From positions 62,001 to 126,000 of the forward strand of contig NZ_JBHRRZ010000015.1 of NCBI RefSeq assembly GCF_042643265.1: 64,000 nt of DNA, written 5' to 3'. Numbering within the stretch: position 1 is the stretch's first letter; the number at the start of each line of letters is the position of its first letter. The notes under the pieces were generated by a model, which was not told the origin of the DNA, did no database searches, and saw only the letters and a program-made list of their open reading frames with translations. Both the position numbers and the translations under genes were made by a program. The DNA is from Virgibacillus_O sediminis (GTDB taxonomy: Bacteria > Bacillota > Bacilli > Bacillales > Amphibacillaceae). This document shows positions 61,376 through 64,000 of this stretch, one piece after another.

Positions 61376-61877
61376 GTAATAGGCTTTCCCTATCTCGGAC
61401 TACTATAAGAGTTCCGTTGCCATATTGGATATTCAGACACGGCTGTCATAGCCTTAATGGCTTTCCAACTTAGGCAATCCCCTTTTAGGCATATAGAAAC
61501 ATAACTTTCATAGTGTCGGATGTGACTTTCGCTCGTTTCTTCCATATAGAAGTCAGCCGAAATGGTGTCACTTCATGTACCTCGAAGCTTTTAAGACACA
61601 TGCACATTTCGTTCAACGTTTATCGCTGCCTCCCGTTGAAGGCCCCCGTAGTCCACTTAAAGCTATCATTCAGGCAATTCAGCCTTCATCCTCATCTATG
61701 ATTTCATCTGGCCATTCAGTCGTGTCTTGGCAACTAGACAACTTATGGCTTTGCCAACATGCTACACTCCCCGCTCAGTTTCCCCTGCGGATTAGTTGGC
61801 TGATGATAGGGTGGATCTAGTGATATTTCCCTACTGCTTTGTTAGAGCAGATTTTCTATATGCCCTTATGGGCGCAC

Positions 61878-62363
61878 TACCTCTCTGGGATGGACAATAG
61901 AAGCATTGAGGCTGCCAATAAAAATCGTCTGTCGATGGATGATTTGATTTTTTGTGTTCAAAAATAATACGACAAAATGCTCCTGATTAAGACTTCGCAT
62001 TTCTTCCATTACATAATCTGCTCCATCTTCAGGAGAACGAATCACATACCTTTCATTCGGCTTATACTGGTTCATCCGCTTTCCAAACTCAATGGTAGCA
62101 AGAACCTGTACTCCTTTTGCCACACCTATACCTCTTATGGCAACCAGTTCCTCGATAGCAGCATCATTAAGCAGCTTTAACCCTTCAAAGTGCATCAGCA
62201 CCCGCTGGGCAAGTGTCATGACAGACTCTTCCTTCGTTCCACTACCAAGTATGATTGCCAAGAGTTCCTGATTAGATAGGTGAGATGCTCCCAGCTTTAG
62301 AAGCCGTTCCCTCGGGCGGTCTTCCTTTGGTACATCTTTAAGCATGATCGATGTTGTCGTCAT
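61878..62363 (-). CDS. radC: radC 5' exon (N-terminal half)
   Basis: First part of the split RadC protein: 162 codons from the ATG at 62363, ending ...ASIVHPREV. It contains the helix-hairpin-helix region AIRGIGVAKGVQVLATIEFG (about 70-90) and the start of the JAMM domain with the catalytic glutamate segment NQEHFVVLFLNTKNQ. Without splicing, translation enters the intron, adds V-R-P and stops at 61866, giving a 165-residue product that lacks the metal motif. RadC proteins are widespread JAMM proteins of uncertain role. spoIIB upstream and mreB downstream are the B. subtilis neighbours, except that maf is absent. Confidence 0.93.
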
Positions 62364-62462
62364 TTTCCTCCTCCTTCCTAAGATAGAACCATCTTATTGG
62401 AAAGGAAGAAAACTTACAAATGCCTAAAAACCGATTATTTACAGATTTGTTCTGCTAAAACT

Positions 62463-62493
62463 AGAAAAACCGTTCTCAAAAATGGCAGAACGG
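62463..62493 (-). terminator. Terminator of spoIIB
   Basis: On the minus strand CCGTTCT and AGAACGG pair around a loop of ten bases, followed by TTTTTCTAG. Confidence 0.83.
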
Positions 62494-62535
62494 CCGCTAG
62501 TATTCCAAGGAAAAATTAAAATTCCATTCATTCCA

Positions 62536-63423
62536 CTATTCTCTTAGTGCTTGTTCATATTGATACCAGAGATTTAAAAGTGCCTGCTGGGCTCCTTCGA
62601 CATCCTGCTGCTTAAATCTATCCTTTTGACTGGATATTTCATCTCTCAATGAGGAAAGCTTTTCCGACTCATCCGGAAATGTTTCCAGTAATTTTTCCCA
62701 GCTGTCTATATCAACAGAAACAGCATCCGGCAGCCTTGCCAAGTTGCTTTGCCATACCTCCTCGAAGCTTAGCAGCCACTCGCTTTCAGTGTCAGTAAGT
62801 TCGACTTCAGCCTGCCCGGTCTCCCATTCTTTTACAAAGGTCTCCAATTGCTGAGATTCCATTTTCTCTGATAAACGGGTGGCAGCATCTTCTGTTTCTG
62901 CGGCGCCGACAAAAAGGAAATACTGGCCATCCCTCAGCCAAATCACTTGAGGGACTCCTGCCGTTGAAAATTTCCCTGCCCATTCTTCCGCATTCTCCCT
63001 GTTCCCAAATACACCGCCTTGTACTACGAAAGCTTCTAAACCTTCTGGTGTCCTAGAACCCTCTTTCGACTGCGCCTCCTGTTCCTCTGTATCTACTGTG
63101 CCGGCCGGCAAGCTGCCATTTTGAGGCACCCCCGCATCTATGCCGGCAATCATCCGGAGCATGACAAACCCTAAAACTGATCCAATGCCGATGGCTGATA
63201 TGCCTGCAAGTAAAACGGGCCTCCATAGATGAAAACGAGAAAATCTCCCACGGCCTGTTTGTTTCTTTTTTTTTTGATGATCTGTGACCATAGTTAGTGG
63301 CTCTGCCGGATCTTCCTCTGAATCTTCCAGTACAGCCGCCTGTTGTTCATTGGCAGGGTCATTTAATTTAAAACTGATTCTATTACCATCTTCCTTTATT
63401 TGCACTTTTCTTTTCTTGTCCAT
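62536..63423 (-). CDS. spoIIB: SpoIIB-like SPOR-domain protein
   Basis: 295-residue bitopic membrane protein: a charged cytoplasmic N-terminus (about 1-68, starting MDKKRKVQIKEDGNRISFKL), one transmembrane helix (about 70-92), a linker, and an extracellular SPOR domain (about 130-205, with FVVQGGVFGNRENAEEWA and YFLFVGAAETEDAA), which binds denuded septal peptidoglycan. B. subtilis SpoIIB helps septal wall thinning during engulfment and lies between comC and maf; here both neighbours are missing, leaving folC-spoIIB-radC. Confidence 0.85.
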   Translation of the reverse strand: MDKKRKVQIKEDGNRISFKLNDPANEQQAAVLEDSEEDPAEPLTMVTDHQKKKKQTGRGRFSRFHLWRPVLLAGISAIGIGSVLGFVMLRMIAGIDAGVPQNGSLPAGTVDTEEQEAQSKEGSRTPEGLEAFVVQGGVFGNRENAEEWAGKFSTAGVPQVIWLRDGQYFLFVGAAETEDAATRLSEKMESQQLETFVKEWETGQAEVELTDTESEWLLSFEEVWQSNLARLPDAVSVDIDSWEKLLETFPDESEKLSSLRDEISSQKDRFKQQDVEGAQQALLNLWYQYEQALRE

Positions 63424-63539
63424 TTCTTGCCCTCCCGCCGCTGGTTAATATATCATCAACTCTAGCATAGGAGAGATGAAAAGTAAGACGAACCCTGTCA
63501 AACTTTTAAAAAAGCATTCAGCAAAAACCGCACTGTTTT

Positions 63540-64000
63540 TCATCCAAGAAAGAACTTCCTTACTTCTGCAATAAAATGCAGGGAACCGGCAATGAAATAA
63601 CAAGCATTCTCTTGTGACCTTTTCTGACTTAACACATCCTGCCAACTATCCACAACAGAAACCGGCAGCCCCCCTGCCATCTTGTCCAGCTCATCTGCCG
63701 AGGCTGCCCTGGGATGCTCGAAGGAAGTTACAGTAATGGAATCAAATTGACCCACGGCCTGTCTTAACATTGTGGAGGTATCTTTGTCCTGGAACGCGGC
63801 AAAGATTAAATGTGTCTCCCTGTCCTTGTAATGATCCTTTACTGTTTGGAGAAAAGACTCCATTCCAGCTGGATTATGTGCCCCATCAATAATAATTGGC
63901 GGTTCTCCTTTCACTAATTCAAAACGCCCTGGGAGCTGTGCCTGTTCTATTGCCCGCACAGAGCGATCCATATCGATATTCTGCCCTTTTCCCATTATCA
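63540..64000 (-). CDS. folC: Folylpolyglutamate/dihydrofolate synthase, C-terminal part
   Basis: Reading frame enters from the window edge and ends at 63540, so only about the last 153 residues are seen. They match the C-terminal ATP-grasp-like domain of FolC/Mur ligases: LPGRFELVKGEPPIIIDGAHNPAGM, which is strongly diagnostic, followed by FAAFQDKDTSTML. FolC adds glutamates to folates. It precedes spoIIB, as in B. subtilis apart from the missing comC. Confidence 0.92.
   Translation of the reverse strand, partial: IMGKGQNIDMDRSVRAIEQAQLPGRFELVKGEPPIIIDGAHNPAGMESFLQTVKDHYKDRETHLIFAAFQDKDTSTMLRQAVGQFDSITVTSFEHPRAASADELDKMAGGLPVSVVDSWQDVLSQKRSQENACYFIAGSLHFIAEVRKFFLG

Larger units (their letters stand above)
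59512..61877 (-). mobile_element. Group II intron interrupting radC
   Basis: A 2366-base retroelement in the same orientation as radC. The minus-strand 5' end is GTGCGCCC (61877-61870), matching the GUGYG consensus. The 3' end is ACCCTAC (59518-59512), matching the AY rule. Domain V is at about 59605-59574, and an intron-encoded protein lies in domain IV. The 500 bases before the protein (61376-61877) should fold as domains I-III, and the 265 bases after it hold the end of domain IV, V and VI. The splice junction is unique: only this pair of ends meets both consensus rules and restores the radC frame. Exon-binding sites were not resolved by eye. Confidence 0.93.

Noticed and set aside
59512..61877. 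The radC insertion as an insertion sequence or prophage remnant.
   Set aside because: No transposase, terminal inverted repeats or target duplication; the ends, domain V and maturase identify a group II intron.
1..64000. CRISPR array, toxin-antitoxin or defence island.
   Set aside because: No regularly spaced repeats and no recognisable defence or toxin genes were found; nearly all genes are core Bacillaceae functions.

Overview
The window is core chromosome of an endospore-forming, low-G+C Gram-positive bacterium of the family Bacillaceae. It carries sigK, spoVB, spo0B, spoIVFA/FB, spoIIB, safA, a coxA-like spore lipoprotein gene, an rsfA-type prespore regulator, SigE-like promoter motifs and tRNA-sensing T-box leaders. 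The gene order closely follows the Bacillus subtilis mtnN-to-folC region. Two cation/proton antiporter systems (Mrp and an ArsB/NhaD-type carrier) are compatible with a salt- or alkali-tolerant relative of the Virgibacillus/Halobacillus/Oceanobacillus group; that placement is inference.

Layout. 1-5430: plus-strand Mrp Na+/H+ antiporter operon with subunits A, C, D, E, F and G; no mrpB is present. 5559-6263: uninterrupted sigK. 6310-22512: minus-strand tRNA, cell-wall, sulfur and recombination genes, read as cymR-yrvO-mnmA-yrrB-recD2-(zinc ribbon)-yrrI, then T-box-alaS-yrzL-ruvX-yrzB, mltG, trmR-udk-greA, yrrS-mtnN. 22683-24705: plus-strand rarA and rsfA-like gene. 24760-37614 (minus): comN-like, secDF, lapA, recJ, apt, rel, dtd, a 57-codon gene, an Asp-type T-box with hisS-aspS, and a 6S RNA. 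37733-41204: spoVB (+), ArsB/NhaD transporter (-), yrzE-like gene (+). 41302-64000 (minus): folC (cut by the window edge), spoIIB, radC, mreBCD, minCD, spoIVFAB, rplU-prp-rpmA, spo0B-obg, pheA, safA, nadE, coxA, yebC, ruvAB, a DUF2905 gene, queA, tgt, yajC.

The one clear mobile insertion is a group II intron of about 2.37 kb (59512-61877, minus) inside radC. It lies in the same orientation as radC, begins with GTGCGCCC, has a recognisable domain V and ends in TAC. Removing it rejoins radC exactly in frame as a 229-residue protein with an intact JAMM motif. Its encoded protein has YADE in place of the YADD reverse-transcriptase box and no visible HNH nuclease, which suggests it may survive mainly as a splicing maturase.

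Functional themes are tRNA charging and modification (alaS, hisS, aspS, mnmA/yrvO, trmR, tgt/queA, dtd), recombination and repair (ruvX, ruvAB, recD2, recJ, rarA, radC), cell shape and division (mreBCD, minCD, mltG), stringent response and nucleotide salvage (rel, apt, udk, obg), protein export (secDF, yajC), and sporulation. Compared with B. subtilis several genes are missing from their usual places: mrpB, trhP1/trhP2, bofC, pheB, the nadABC cluster, maf and comC. Apart from the intron I see no phage, plasmid, CRISPR or defence island.
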